Notes: a model not told the origin generated them from the sequence alone. 64,000 nt of DNA from Roseomonas gilardii (GCF_001941945.1 NZ_CP015584.1:310001-374000), one strand, 5' to 3'; counted from the first letter of the stretch, positions 45,048-55,051 are shown. Made by a program: numbers and translations.

Positions 45048-46166
45048 TCACACGCCCTCCAACAGCTTGTTCAGGTCGGCGGAGGAGCGGCGGCCGATAT
45101 TCTCGCCGTTCTCTGCCAGGAAACGTTCCGCCGTCCGCCTGCCCTCGTCGCGCAGGAAGGTGAGGAACTCCCATTCCGCGTTCAGCTTGGAGGAATAGCC
45201 GAGATCGATCATCACGGGGCTGGAAAGGAGATGGACACGGAAGCTGGCCCAGCGCGCGCCCTCCACCTTGCTGCTGTCCAGCTTCGCGCCGCTCTCCGCG
45301 ACGACCTGCTGCAGCAGGGCGATCATGCGGAGCTCCTTGATGATCGTGGCGTTGAAGGAGATCTCGTTCAGCCGGTTCTGGATCTCGGTCGCGGAGCGAG
45401 GCGTGCCGGGCCGTTCCACCGGATTGATGGCCACGAGCAGGAGATCGTCGGCCGAGCCGCCATTGCGGACGAGCGGGGTGATGGTCGGATTGCCGGCATA
45501 GCCGCCATCCCAATAGGCTTCGCCATCGATCTCCACAGCCCGGAAGAGTGTGGGCAGACAGGCCGAAGCCATCAGCGCCTCGGGGGTGACCTCGGCATTG
45601 CGGAAGACCCGGCCCCGGCCGGTGCGCACATTGGTGGCGGTGACGTAGAGACGCTGCTTGGCATGGGCCAGGCGTCCGAAGTCGATGGTTTCGGCCAGCA
45701 CCGCATTCAGCGGGTTCCCGCCGGTCATGTGGATGTCATAGGGCGAGACCAGCCGGGCCATCATGTCCATCGCCAGGAAGGCCGGCGAGCTGTCCAGCGA
45801 CCAGCGGCCCAGCAGGATGTCGAGAGGACCGCGCTTGAGGGGGCTCAACAGAGCTGCCCGCGCCACGGCACCCCAGAAGCGCTCCAACGCCGCCTTCGCG
45901 CCGTCACGTCCACCCTGATGGTAACCCGCCACCAGCGCCGTGGCGTTCATGGCCCCGGCCGAGGTGCCACTGATCGCGTCGATCTCCAGCCAGGATTCCT
46001 CCAGCAGCCGGTCCAGCACGCCCCAGGTGAAGGCCCCGTGCGAGCCGCCGCCCTGCAGGCCGAGATCGACGGCGACAGGATCGCGCGGACGGGTCTTCGG
46101 GGCGCCGCCGGGTTGCTGCGCCGTTCCTTCCCGGGAAGGGGACGGTGTGTCGGATGTCTCGCTCAT
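45048..46166 (-). CDS. Patatin-like phospholipase
   Basis: The 372-residue lipase has GGGSHGAFTWGVLDRL near residue 40, nucleophile elbow ISGTSAGAMNAT and catalytic DGG (EAYWDGGYAGNPTITPL). The start at 46166 has GGAG six bases before; an ATG 12 bases upstream also fits. It differs from the patatin at 1938-3149 in C-terminus, lacking the DUF3734 block. It lies upstream of the GntP permease and is probably translated with it. Confidence 0.87.
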   Translation of the reverse strand: MSETSDTPSPSREGTAQQPGGAPKTRPRDPVAVDLGLQGGGSHGAFTWGVLDRLLEESWLEIDAISGTSAGAMNATALVAGYHQGGRDGAKAALERFWGAVARAALLSPLKRGPLDILLGRWSLDSSPAFLAMDMMARLVSPYDIHMTGGNPLNAVLAETIDFGRLAHAKQRLYVTATNVRTGRGRVFRNAEVTPEALMASACLPTLFRAVEIDGEAYWDGGYAGNPTITPLVRNGGSADDLLLVAINPVERPGTPRSATEIQNRLNEISFNATIIKELRMIALLQQVVAESGAKLDSSKVEGARWASFRVHLLSSPVMIDLGYSSKLNAEWEFLTFLRDEGRRTAERFLAENGENIGRRSSADLNKLLEGV

Positions 46167-46238
46167 ACTGGGCTCCATGCTTTCCGGTGTAGGGACAGGC
46201 GGGAAGGCTGTTCGGCAGGTTGACCGAGTGTGGCCGGA

Positions 46239-49200
46239 TCAACCCGGTCGTGTTGCGCCACGCCCTTCGAGGCAGGTCACGTAGAGCACCGGAAGGAAGA
46301 TCAGCGTGAGGATCGTCGCGCCGAGGAGGCCGCCCATGATGGCGAAGGCCATCGGCCCCCAGAACACCGTGGGCGTGATCGGGATCATGCCGAGCACCGT
46401 GGAGATCGCGGTCAGCATGATCGGCCGGAAGCGGGAGGTGCTGGCCTCCAGCGCCGCCTCGGCGACGCCTCGCCCCGCCCGCCGCTCGGCCTCGATCTGC
46501 GTTACCAGGATCACCGCGTTCTTGGCGATCATGCCCATCAGCGACAGCACGCCCAGGATGGCGACGAAGCCGAGCGGGCTGCTGGACAGGAGCAGGGCGG
46601 CCACCACACCGATCAGGCCCAGCGGCACCACACTCAGCACGATGAAAAGCCGCGAGAAGCTCCTCAGGTGGAAAATCAGCACGGTGAGCATGATGAACAG
46701 CATCATGGGCACGACCGCCTTCACCGAGGCCAGGGAGTCGGCGCTTTCCTCGACGATGCCGCCCGTCTCGATCCGGTATCCGGGCGGCAGCGCCGCCACC
46801 GCCGCGGCGATCCCCGGCGCCAGATCGTCCACCACGTCGTTGGGCAGCACGCCACGCGGCAGATAGGCCTGGACCGTCAGCGTCGGTATGCGGTTCCGGC
46901 GCGTGATGATCGGATACTCCTGCTCGTAGTCGAAGGTGGCGAATTGGCTCAGCGACACCGTTCGCCCCCCGGGTATCGGGATCTGCAGGGTCCGCAGGGC
47001 ATCGACCGACATCCGTTCGGCTTCGACCGCCCGCACCACCACGTTGATCAGGTAGATGCCGTCACGCATCTGCGTCACCGTGGTGCCGGAGATCGCCGCG
47101 TTCAGGGCGCTGGCCACCGCCGCCGAGCTCAACCCAAGGCGCTGGGCCTCGTCCTGGTCCACCCGGACACGGAGCTGGCGGGCGGGCTCCATCCAGTCGA
47201 AGCTGGTGCCACGCGTGGAGGGATGCGCGGCCACCACCTTGGCCAGGTTCATCGCCAGATCGCGCACCTTGTCCGGATCGCCGCCTGAGACGCGGTACTG
47301 GATGGGCCAGCCGACCGGCGGGCCCAGTTCCAGCGGATAGACGCGGCCGACCACATCCGGGAACTGCTCCAGCAGCACCTGCTCCAGCCGCGTCTCCAGC
47401 CGGTCGCGGGATTGCAGGCCCTTGGTGATCACCACGAGCTGGGCGAAGAAGTTGTTCGGCGGCTGCACGTCCAGCGGCAGGTAGAAGCGGATGGCGCCGC
47501 GGCCCACATTGGTGCTCCAGCGCTCGACATCCGGGTCCTTGGCCAGGATGGCCTCCAGCCGGGCCGCCGTCGCATCGGTCGCGCGGATCGAGGCATTCTG
47601 CGGCAGGGTCAGGTCCACCATCAGCTCATAGCGGTCCGAGGACGGGAAGAACTGCTGGCTGACGAAGCGCATGCCGAAGACCGACAGGGCGAAGAGCCCC
47701 ACCGTCGCGGCGATGGTCACCCATCGCCAACGGATCGCCCCTGCGAGGAAGGAACGGTAGATCCGCACCAGCCGCCCGGGCTCGTTGGAGGTGCCGGGCT
47801 TGGGCGGCCGCAGGATCAGCACGCCGAGCAGGGGCGCGAAGATCACCGCGACCAGCCAGGACACCAACAGGGCGATGGTGACAACCGCGAAGATGGAGAA
47901 GGTGTATTCGCCCGCCGAGCTGCGGGCGAAGCCGACCGGCACGAAGCCGGCGATGGTCACCAACGTGCCCGTCAGCATGGAGAAGGCGAGGGCGCGGAAG
48001 GCATAGGTGCCTGCCGCCTCCTTGCTGTCGCCCGCCGCGAGCCGGTTCATCATGGCGTCCACAGTGGTCATAGCGTCGTCCACCATGAGCGCCAGGGCGA
48101 TGATCAGCGCGCCCAGGGAAATGCGCTGCAGGTCGATGCCGGCGACCTGCATGATGGGGAAGACGATGGCGAGCGTCAGCGGGATGGCCAGGGCGACGAT
48201 GGCGCCGGGCCGCACGCCGAGGCTGACGAAGCTTGCCACCAGGATGATGGCGATGGACTGCCAGAGGGAGCCCATGAAGTCGGCGATGGCAAGCTCGACC
48301 GTCCGCGGCTGCTCGGCCACCGAATGCATCTCGATCCCCACCGGCATGTCGGCCATGACGCGCCGTGCCGCCGCATCGATGTTGCGGCCGAGCTGCAGCA
48401 CGTCGCCGCCGTCACGCATGGAGATGCCAAGGCCGATCGCCTCCCGCCCGTTCACGCGGAACATCGGCTGGGGCGGGTCGGCATAGCCGCGATGGACTTC
48501 CGCGACGTCGCTCAGGCGCAGGATGCGGTTGCCCAGGGAGAAGTTCGTCGCCCGGATGTCGTCCTCGGATTCGAAGGAGCCGGAGACGCGCAGCAGCAGC
48601 CGCTCCTGCCCACCTTCGATGGTGCCGGCGGGTGAGATCAGGTTCTGCGCCTGTAACGCGGCAATCAAGGCGTTCCGGTCGATGCCCAGCCCCGCCAGCT
48701 TCTCCATCGAGAACTCGATGAAGACCCGTTCGTCCTGGGCCCCGATGAGCTCGATCCGGGAGACGTCGGGGACCTTCAGCAGTTCCGAACGCATCTCCTC
48801 CACATGGTCGCGCAGCTCGCGATGGGTGAAGCCGTCCGCCGTGAAGCCATAGACGATCCCGAAAGTATCGCCGAAGTCGTCGTTGAAGAAGGGGCCCTGA
48901 ATGCCGGGCGGCAGGGTATGGCGGATATCGCCGATGTTCTTACGGACCTGATACCAGGTGTCCGCGACCTTGGCATCCGGCGTGCTTCCCAGCAGGTCCA
49001 CATAGATCAGGCTCTGGCCGGGCTGGGTGAAGCTGCGCAGCCGGTTCAGGTTGGGTGTCTCCTGCAGCCGGCGCTCCAGCCGCTCGGTGACCTGGTTCAA
49101 CGTGTCTTCCATGGAGGCGCCGGGCCAGTTGGCCTGCACGATCATGGTGCGGATCGTGAAGACCGGGTCCTCCGCGCGGCCCAGCCGCAGGAAGGACAGG

Positions 49201-49286
49201 GTGCCGGCCAGCACCGCCACGATCATCAGGTAGACGACGATGGAGCGGTTGTTCAGCGCCCATTCGGAAAGGTTGAAAGGCTTCAC
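46239..49286 (-). CDS. RND multidrug efflux pump, inner-membrane transporter (AcrB-like)
   Basis: The 1015-residue transporter has the RND layout: helix 1, a large periplasmic loop, six helices, a second periplasmic loop (about residues 550-850) and five helices. The proton-relay Asp pair is in helix 4 (ALMVDDAMTTVD). GTG start at 49286 overlaps the adaptor gene. It works with the adjacent adaptor; an outer-membrane channel is not encoded here and must be supplied elsewhere. Confidence 0.93.
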   Translation of the reverse strand: MKPFNLSEWALNNRSIVVYLMIVAVLAGTLSFLRLGRAEDPVFTIRTMIVQANWPGASMEDTLNQVTERLERRLQETPNLNRLRSFTQPGQSLIYVDLLGSTPDAKVADTWYQVRKNIGDIRHTLPPGIQGPFFNDDFGDTFGIVYGFTADGFTHRELRDHVEEMRSELLKVPDVSRIELIGAQDERVFIEFSMEKLAGLGIDRNALIAALQAQNLISPAGTIEGGQERLLLRVSGSFESEDDIRATNFSLGNRILRLSDVAEVHRGYADPPQPMFRVNGREAIGLGISMRDGGDVLQLGRNIDAAARRVMADMPVGIEMHSVAEQPRTVELAIADFMGSLWQSIAIILVASFVSLGVRPGAIVALAIPLTLAIVFPIMQVAGIDLQRISLGALIIALALMVDDAMTTVDAMMNRLAAGDSKEAAGTYAFRALAFSMLTGTLVTIAGFVPVGFARSSAGEYTFSIFAVVTIALLVSWLVAVIFAPLLGVLILRPPKPGTSNEPGRLVRIYRSFLAGAIRWRWVTIAATVGLFALSVFGMRFVSQQFFPSSDRYELMVDLTLPQNASIRATDATAARLEAILAKDPDVERWSTNVGRGAIRFYLPLDVQPPNNFFAQLVVITKGLQSRDRLETRLEQVLLEQFPDVVGRVYPLELGPPVGWPIQYRVSGGDPDKVRDLAMNLAKVVAAHPSTRGTSFDWMEPARQLRVRVDQDEAQRLGLSSAAVASALNAAISGTTVTQMRDGIYLINVVVRAVEAERMSVDALRTLQIPIPGGRTVSLSQFATFDYEQEYPIITRRNRIPTLTVQAYLPRGVLPNDVVDDLAPGIAAAVAALPPGYRIETGGIVEESADSLASVKAVVPMMLFIMLTVLIFHLRSFSRLFIVLSVVPLGLIGVVAALLLSSSPLGFVAILGVLSLMGMIAKNAVILVTQIEAERRAGRGVAEAALEASTSRFRPIMLTAISTVLGMIPITPTVFWGPMAFAIMGGLLGATILTLIFLPVLYVTCLEGRGATRPG

Positions 49287-50425
49287 CGCGCACCGTCCCT
49301 GGCCGCGGCCTGAGGGGCAGCCTGCCCGTTGCCGAGCACCCGGACCTTCTGGCCGGGCCGGAGGGTCTGCACTCCCGCGGTCACCACCACCTCGCCCTCC
49401 TGCAGCCCGCCGGCGATGATGGCCCGTGCGGCGTCGTAGCGCGCCACCTCGACCGGGCGCAGGGCGACAGTGGAATCCTGGCCGTTCACCACCCAGACCG
49501 CCGGCCCCTGGCTGCCCCGGGTCAGGGCGGAGGCCGGAACCTCGATGCCACTCACCCCGCCGATCTGGATGCCGCCATTGACCGTCGAGCCCAGCCGCAT
49601 GGCCTCCGGCGGGTCGATCAGCCCGACCCTTACCCGGAAGGTCCGCGTCACCGGATCGGCCTGCGGCGAGATCTCCCGCACCCTCCCGGTCGTCCTGACC
49701 GATGGGTTGCTGCTCAGCGACACCGTGACCAGAGGGTCGGGCTCCGACTGCTCCATCAGCCGGGCGGGCACGTCGAACACCGCGTCGCGCCCGCCTTCAC
49801 GGGCCAGGGTCACGATCCGCTGGCCTGCCGCCACGACCTCGCCCGGCTCGGCGCCACGGGCCGTGACGACGCCGTTGGAGTCCGCTGCCAGATCCGTATA
49901 GGCGAGCGTCGTCTCGGCGATACTTTCCTGCGCCAGGCTGGCATCCACCTGGGACTGCGCGGCCTGTAGCCGGCGGACCGCATCGTCGTAATTGGCGCGG
50001 GTGGTGAAGCCGCTGCGCAGCAGCTGGTTTTGCCGGTCGTAGTGGTTGCGCGCCTGCACCAGCGCCGCCCGCGCCGCCGCGGTGGATGCCCGGGCGGCGC
50101 GCAGGTTGTCGCGGGGCGTGCTGTCCTCCAGCCTTGCGATGATCTGGCCGGCGCGAACCTGATCGCCGATGTTCACGCGGCGCTCGATCATCCGCCCACC
50201 GATACGGAAGGCCAGTCCGACTTCCTCGGCCGCCTCCACCTGACCGGTCAGTGTCACCGTCTCGCCACCCGGCTCCAGCAATGCCGTGATGGCGCGGACG
50301 GGCCGCGGTGGCTCCGGCGGTGGCGGCTCGGCCGGGCCGCAGGCGAAGAGCGCCAGGAGGCCGGTGAGTGTCAAACCCTGCCGCAGCAACCTCGTCGTGG
50401 TGGCGGGTTCGGTTGCTTGCGGCAT
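49283..50425 (-). CDS. RND efflux periplasmic adaptor (MFP), lipoprotein
   Basis: The 380-residue adaptor has a lipobox LLALFAC near residue 29, a barrel-sandwich/lipoyl region (VEAAEEVGLAFRIGGRM), a coiled-coil hairpin (about residues 105-170, with RARASTAAARAALVQARNHYD-like heptads) and C-terminal beta-barrel motifs. The chosen ATG (50425) gives a clean lipoprotein signal; upstream in-frame codons do not. It shares GTGA with the RND gene. Confidence 0.9.
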   Translation of the reverse strand: MPQATEPATTTRLLRQGLTLTGLLALFACGPAEPPPPEPPRPVRAITALLEPGGETVTLTGQVEAAEEVGLAFRIGGRMIERRVNIGDQVRAGQIIARLEDSTPRDNLRAARASTAAARAALVQARNHYDRQNQLLRSGFTTRANYDDAVRRLQAAQSQVDASLAQESIAETTLAYTDLAADSNGVVTARGAEPGEVVAAGQRIVTLAREGGRDAVFDVPARLMEQSEPDPLVTVSLSSNPSVRTTGRVREISPQADPVTRTFRVRVGLIDPPEAMRLGSTVNGGIQIGGVSGIEVPASALTRGSQGPAVWVVNGQDSTVALRPVEVARYDAARAIIAGGLQEGEVVVTAGVQTLRPGQKVRVLGNGQAAPQAAARDGAR

Positions 50426-50805
50426 CCTGAAGCGTCTCCGGTGTAAATGCCGTAGAGGCATAGCGATGTCACCAGCCAGCACCGTTCGCACCGGCCAATG
50501 TTGCGATGGGCAAGAAACCATCCTGCCGTGCCAGCGGATGACAGTCGCCAGGCGCAGCGAGTCCGTTGGCTATGTCAGACTTATCGGTAAGAAACTGAAA
50601 CGTAAATATGCTGCACATGCGTTGAGGCGTCCTGAATGTGATGTCGAGATGAAAGCTCCAGTCCGCCGCGCCTCATGTCGTGCAGCACGTCGTCCGACGG
50701 GCATCGTGTCTCGCCGGGATCTACGCTCGAACCCCCGCCCCCCCGGACGCATTGCGTCTGGTCCGGCAATCCGGCAGCGTGGGCTTCCCGGCCGATTCAA
50801 AGGTC
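50426..50805. other. Intergenic region upstream of the RND operon
   Basis: About 380 bases with no gene. The distal part has an A/T-rich patch around 50570-50630 that could hold the RND promoter, including an imperfect dyad CTTAT-CG-GTAAG. Short open frames here have no recognisable content. No regulator gene is adjacent. Confidence 0.45.
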
Positions 50806-51786
50806 CTATCGATAGGGCGCGAAGGCATCGTCAGGGCGGAGCCCTGTCCCTGACCGCAGGACAAGGGCGAGCAGCAGACGCGCCTTCAGGCCGGTCAGGA
50901 ATCCGGCTGGCACCAGCCCTTTATCGATCAGGTCTATCTCCGCTCCGGCATAGCCATAGGTGCCGGTGAAGACGGGACCCGAGGCGACGCGCGTTGCCAG
51001 CACCACCGGCACCTCCTGCGCGATCCATTCCAGCAAGGGTGCCATGCCGGCCGGGACATGGCCCGCTCCCATGCCTTCCAGCACGAGGCCAGCATAGCCG
51101 AGGCCGGGGACCGAGCGCAGAAACCGGCCATCCTCGCCCATCGCCACGCGGAACAGTGCCACCGGCACGGGCGCCCCGGCCGTCATATCCAGGCAGGGAA
51201 GGCGTGGCACACGGGCGTAGAAGTGCGGCCGTCCTTCCGCCACCAGCCCCAGCGGCCCTCCGGACAGGGAGGAGAAGGCCGAGGTCAGCGCGGTATGGGC
51301 CTTCTGCACGAAGCGCGCCGCGTGGATCTCGTCGTTCAGCACGACCAAGGTCCCGAGGCCCTGCGCCTGCGATGAAACCGCCACCTGGACAGCAGCGAGC
51401 AGGTTCGCCGGGCCGTCGGCGCCAGCCGCACCAGCGCCGCGCATGGCGCCGGTGACCACGACCGGCTTGTCACCCGGCACAAGCACATCGAGGAGGAAGG
51501 CGGATTCCTCGATCGTGTCCGTGCCCTGGACGACCACCGCGCCATCGAAGCCAGCCTGGAAGCCGGCGTCGATATCCCTTGCCACCGCCAGCAGATCCTC
51601 CAGCGACAGGGAAGGGCTGGGCAGACGCAGGGGAGAGCGGGCCTCGATCTCCGCCAGCCCCGCAAGGGCCGGGACCGCGGCCACGAGATCGGCCGCTCCC
51701 AGTTTCGGCGCAATGCCCCTCCCCTCTCCCGGCACCATGGTAATGGTGCCGCCCAGGGACAGGACCAACAGACGAGGCAGGCTCAT
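50806..51786 (-). CDS. L-asparaginase
   Basis: The 326-residue type I/II asparaginase hydrolyses asparagine to aspartate and ammonia. Motif 1 LSLGGTITM (catalytic Thr near residue 14) and motif 2 VVVQGTDTIEESAFLL are clear; KPVVVTGAM follows. No signal peptide, so likely cytoplasmic. ATGA overlap with the MFS gene. With the glutaminase gene three positions upstream it forms an amide-hydrolysis set. Confidence 0.92.
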   Translation of the reverse strand: MSLPRLLVLSLGGTITMVPGEGRGIAPKLGAADLVAAVPALAGLAEIEARSPLRLPSPSLSLEDLLAVARDIDAGFQAGFDGAVVVQGTDTIEESAFLLDVLVPGDKPVVVTGAMRGAGAAGADGPANLLAAVQVAVSSQAQGLGTLVVLNDEIHAARFVQKAHTALTSAFSSLSGGPLGLVAEGRPHFYARVPRLPCLDMTAGAPVPVALFRVAMGEDGRFLRSVPGLGYAGLVLEGMGAGHVPAGMAPLLEWIAQEVPVVLATRVASGPVFTGTYGYAGAEIDLIDKGLVPAGFLTGLKARLLLALVLRSGTGLRPDDAFAPYR

Positions 51787-53474
51787 GCGGTGGCTTCCTC
51801 GTCCTCCCTGATCGCCGCCGTGGTGGCACCGGGGGCGGGGACAGGCGGATGCGCCGGAATCTCGCCAGGGCGATAGGCCGGAAGCCGCCCCGCCGGGAAG
51901 ATGGCGAGAAGCGAGACGCAGGCCATCACCAGCAGGCCGATCTTCAGGGCCCGGAGGCGGGATTCTGTGTTGATCCTTACGGCTTCCTGCACGACCTCTG
52001 GGGCCGCGCCGGTGCGCTGCATGATCTCCAACAGGCGATCGTTGCTGACGAAATTGATGCTGTCGAGGTCGATCTGCGACACCACCACTGGGGGCAGACG
52101 CGGATTCTCCGCCACACGGTAAAGGATGGCGCTGCTCAGCAACCCGACCAGCAGCGCGCCGGACAGCGCGGTGCCGACGCCGGCGGCCAGGTTCTGCGTC
52201 GTGCCGCGCAGTGATCCGACATCGCCCGCCAGATCCTTGGGCGCCGCGGTGACCAGAACGTTGAAGACCAGCGTCACCAGCGCCCCCTGGCCGATGCCGA
52301 AGGCGATCAGTCCGAACATGACCGCCACGGCGGACCAGTCGTTGCGGACCACCCAGGCGAGCCAGAGCAGCGCCAGGGTGCAAAGGATGAAGCCGAGACG
52401 GCCGATCTGGCGCGGTGCCAGAATGGGGTACAGGCGCACCACCAGCATGGCAGTGAAGAAGACAGTCAGGTTGAAGGGCAGCATCGCGATCGCCGTCTCG
52501 ATCGGCGTGCGGCCCTGGATGATCTGGATGTAGAGCGGCACCGAGAAGTTCAGCATCGCCTCCAGCGCCACCACGGCGAACATGGCGTAGACCGCGGCCC
52601 GTTCCTGCCCCGAAGTGATGACCCGGAGATCCAGAAGGGGTGTCAGCCCGGCCGCCTGACGCCGCCGCGTCCAGAGGATGAACCCCTGCAGGAGCACGAT
52701 GCCGATGACGATCATCACCGGCGCGGGCGAAAGGCCCATCAGATCGAAAGGCGCACCGGGCCGGGCGATGCCGAGGCCCCAGCGGTTGAGATTGTTGAAG
52801 CCGAAGACGATCATGACAATCGAGGCCGCAGCCAGGATGACACCGACCGCATCGATCTTCACCTCGCGCCTCGGCTCCTCCGGCTTCAGGCGGAAGCTCA
52901 GGAAGAACACCAGAGCCGAGGCTGCAATCAGGATACCGAAGACGGGCCGCCAGCCGATGAAGGTGCCGAGCAGTCCCCCGATCAGGAAGGCCGCCACCCC
53001 TGCCCCGGCCCGCGCCGAACCCAGCGCACCGACAGCCGTTGCCTGCTGCTGTCCATGATAATGGTTGGCGATGAGCGCCACGAGGGCAGGCACGATCACC
53101 GCTGCCGCCAACCCGGCGAGAAGCTGGGCCAGCAGCATCACCGTCGCCACCGGGCTTACCACCATCAGCACCTGCGCCACGCCGAACAGGGCCACGACGA
53201 TGCGGAAAACCTGGGTGGAGCCGAAGCGCTGAACGAGCTTCGCACCCAGCATCACGAAGCCTGCCACCGCCAGGGAATACATCACGATGCCTGTGGCAAC
53301 CGTGGTCGGCGGCACGCCAAAGCTGTTCACCATGCCCGCCAGCGAAACGGGCAACGAGGCCACGTTGAAGGACATGATGGCCTGGCCGAGGGCGATGGCA
53401 ATCATCGGCACCCAGGATTCCCGGGCCTCGGGTAGCGTGTCGCTCAATGGCGTCGACGAGTTGTCCATGGACAT
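51783..53474 (-). CDS. MFS transporter, DHA2-like (14 helices)
   Basis: The 563-residue permease has 14 predicted helices and typical DHA2 sequence (VASLPVSLAGMVNSFGVP, later VALIANHYHGQQQATA, GSARAGAGVAAFLIGGLLG). A substantial soluble loop lies near residues 450-510. It sits between glutaminase and asparaginase genes, so it may export or import amino acids or ammonia-related compounds rather than drugs (inference). ATG at 53474 follows AGGA by five bases. Confidence 0.85.
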   Translation of the reverse strand: MSMDNSSTPLSDTLPEARESWVPMIAIALGQAIMSFNVASLPVSLAGMVNSFGVPPTTVATGIVMYSLAVAGFVMLGAKLVQRFGSTQVFRIVVALFGVAQVLMVVSPVATVMLLAQLLAGLAAAVIVPALVALIANHYHGQQQATAVGALGSARAGAGVAAFLIGGLLGTFIGWRPVFGILIAASALVFFLSFRLKPEEPRREVKIDAVGVILAAASIVMIVFGFNNLNRWGLGIARPGAPFDLMGLSPAPVMIVIGIVLLQGFILWTRRRQAAGLTPLLDLRVITSGQERAAVYAMFAVVALEAMLNFSVPLYIQIIQGRTPIETAIAMLPFNLTVFFTAMLVVRLYPILAPRQIGRLGFILCTLALLWLAWVVRNDWSAVAVMFGLIAFGIGQGALVTLVFNVLVTAAPKDLAGDVGSLRGTTQNLAAGVGTALSGALLVGLLSSAILYRVAENPRLPPVVVSQIDLDSINFVSNDRLLEIMQRTGAAPEVVQEAVRINTESRLRALKIGLLVMACVSLLAIFPAGRLPAYRPGEIPAHPPVPAPGATTAAIREDEEATA

Positions 53475-53481
53475 TTCTTTC

Positions 53482-54495
53482 CTACGAACCCCGGTTCACG
53501 GGCCGTGAGGCGAAGAGATTGAGGCCGAGCCGCTCCGACAGGAACTTGGTGGCGAGTTGTCCCCGGACACTATTGCCTGCTCCATCCAGTGGAGGAGAGA
53601 AGGTGCCGAGCCCGCCCTTACCCGGAGCAATGGTGACGATGCCGCCGCTGACCCCGCTCTTGCCCGGCAAGCCGACCTCGTAGAGCCAGTCGCCGGATTC
53701 CTCGTAGAGCCCGGCGGTTGCCAGGACAGCCAGGATGCGCCTGCAGTGCTCCTCGTCGATCACTCGTTCCCCCGTCATCGGGTTCACCCCGCCATCGGCC
53801 AGAGTCGCGCCCATCGCCGCGAGATCGCGAGCCGTGACCAGCAACGAGCACTGCCGCGTGTAGATATCCGTGGCCTCAAGGGCGTCGAAATACATGCGCC
53901 CATAGCCTTCCAGCAGCTTGGCGATCCCACGGTTGCGAAGGTTGGTGGCGGCTTCCGACTCATAGATCTCCGCATCCATCTGCAGTTCGCGCCCCGCAAA
54001 GCGGGACAGGCCTTCCTGGATGAAGCGCCACTTCGCCTCGGCCGTATCGCCAGGAGCCAGGCTGGTGGTCGCGATGGCACCGGCATTGACCATCGGATTC
54101 ATGGTGCGGTCGGCGTTCAGCTCCACCGCCATCACCGAGTTGAAAGGCAGGCCGGTCGCGTTCACGCCCACATGCTCCCGAGCGGGCTCGGCCCCCATGG
54201 CCTGGCAGATCAGGGCGAAGACGAAGGGCTTGGAGACGCTCTGGATCGAGAAGGCATGGTCCACATCGCCAACAGCATGGACGACCCCGTCGGCCTCGAC
54301 CACGCACAGGCCGAACAGATCCCTCGGCACCTTCGCCAAGGCGGGAATGTAGTCTGCAACCACGCCGTCATCGTTGCTCCGGAAACGATGATGCGCTTCC
54401 TCCAGAAGTTCATCGACCCTCTCGGGCGGAGGCAGGTGTCCCGTGGAGACCGAGGTCTGGTCCCGAGATTCCTCGCCGAACAGTTCCTTGTACAT
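53482..54495 (-). CDS. glsA: Glutaminase
   Basis: The 337-residue serine-dependent beta-lactamase-fold glutaminase converts Gln to Glu and ammonia. The catalytic SxxK is S86-V-S-K89 (FSIQSVSKPFVF). Further hallmarks are LPFNSVMAVELN, NPMVNAGAIATTSL, and the C-terminal GVSGGIVTIAPGKGGLGTFS. The start at 54495 matches known N-termini; in-frame codons upstream lack family similarity. The gene ends just before the MFS start. Confidence 0.93.
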   Translation of the reverse strand: MYKELFGEESRDQTSVSTGHLPPPERVDELLEEAHHRFRSNDDGVVADYIPALAKVPRDLFGLCVVEADGVVHAVGDVDHAFSIQSVSKPFVFALICQAMGAEPAREHVGVNATGLPFNSVMAVELNADRTMNPMVNAGAIATTSLAPGDTAEAKWRFIQEGLSRFAGRELQMDAEIYESEAATNLRNRGIAKLLEGYGRMYFDALEATDIYTRQCSLLVTARDLAAMGATLADGGVNPMTGERVIDEEHCRRILAVLATAGLYEESGDWLYEVGLPGKSGVSGGIVTIAPGKGGLGTFSPPLDGAGNSVRGQLATKFLSERLGLNLFASRPVNRGS

Positions 54496-54535
54496 CCCAC
54501 CCAAACTCCCTGGCGTTGCCGCAGCGCAGAATCGC

Positions 54536-55051
54536 CTAAGAGACGGCTGCGGGTCGGACGGCTTCGCAGGCTCCGGCCAGTGCCTCCTGCAATACCTCCT
54601 CCTTGCTTTCATCGAAGGAAGAACGAAGAATCTTGCCACCGACGCCCTGAAGTCCCGCCATGACCTTATCCGCGGTCATCTTGCGAATCAGCAGGAAGAG
54701 CGCAGCCTGCCCCGAATCCAGGGTTGTCGCCACTTCCTTCATGAAGGGGTCGCTGATCCCGAGATCGGTCAGCTTGCCGCCCAGCGCGCCCGAGGCGGCG
54801 CCGATCGCCGCCCCGGCAAACGGCATCATCACGATCAGTCCGATCAGGGAGCCCCAGAGAGCACCCCTCGCGGCGCCGCTCGCCACCGGCTGGAAGATCT
54901 GGTTCAGCTTCACGCTTCCGTCAGCGCGCTTCACGGCGACGACCGCATCGCCCAGTTCGATCAGGTACTCCTTCTGCATGGCGAGCACGTGGGACCGCAC
55001 TTTCTCCGCAACCGCTTCGTCAGGGAAGGCTATCACGAGGAGATCGGACAC
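54536..55051 (-). CDS. DUF1269 membrane protein
   Basis: The 171-residue protein has an N-terminal alpha/beta region (VIAFPDEAVAEKVRSHVLAMQ) and a Gly-rich hydrophobic hairpin (GALWGSLIGLIVMMPFAGAA). It matches DUF1269, found as small inner-membrane or stress-associated proteins. GTG start at 55051 with AAGGA nine bases before. It lies directly upstream of glsA. Confidence 0.82.
   Translation of the reverse strand: MSDLLVIAFPDEAVAEKVRSHVLAMQKEYLIELGDAVVAVKRADGSVKLNQIFQPVASGAARGALWGSLIGLIVMMPFAGAAIGAASGALGGKLTDLGISDPFMKEVATTLDSGQAALFLLIRKMTADKVMAGLQGVGGKILRSSFDESKEEVLQEALAGACEAVRPAAVS

Noticed and set aside
47412-48635. 407-codon plus-strand frame opposite the RND gene
   Set aside because: Antisense to a conserved transporter; no recognisable content.
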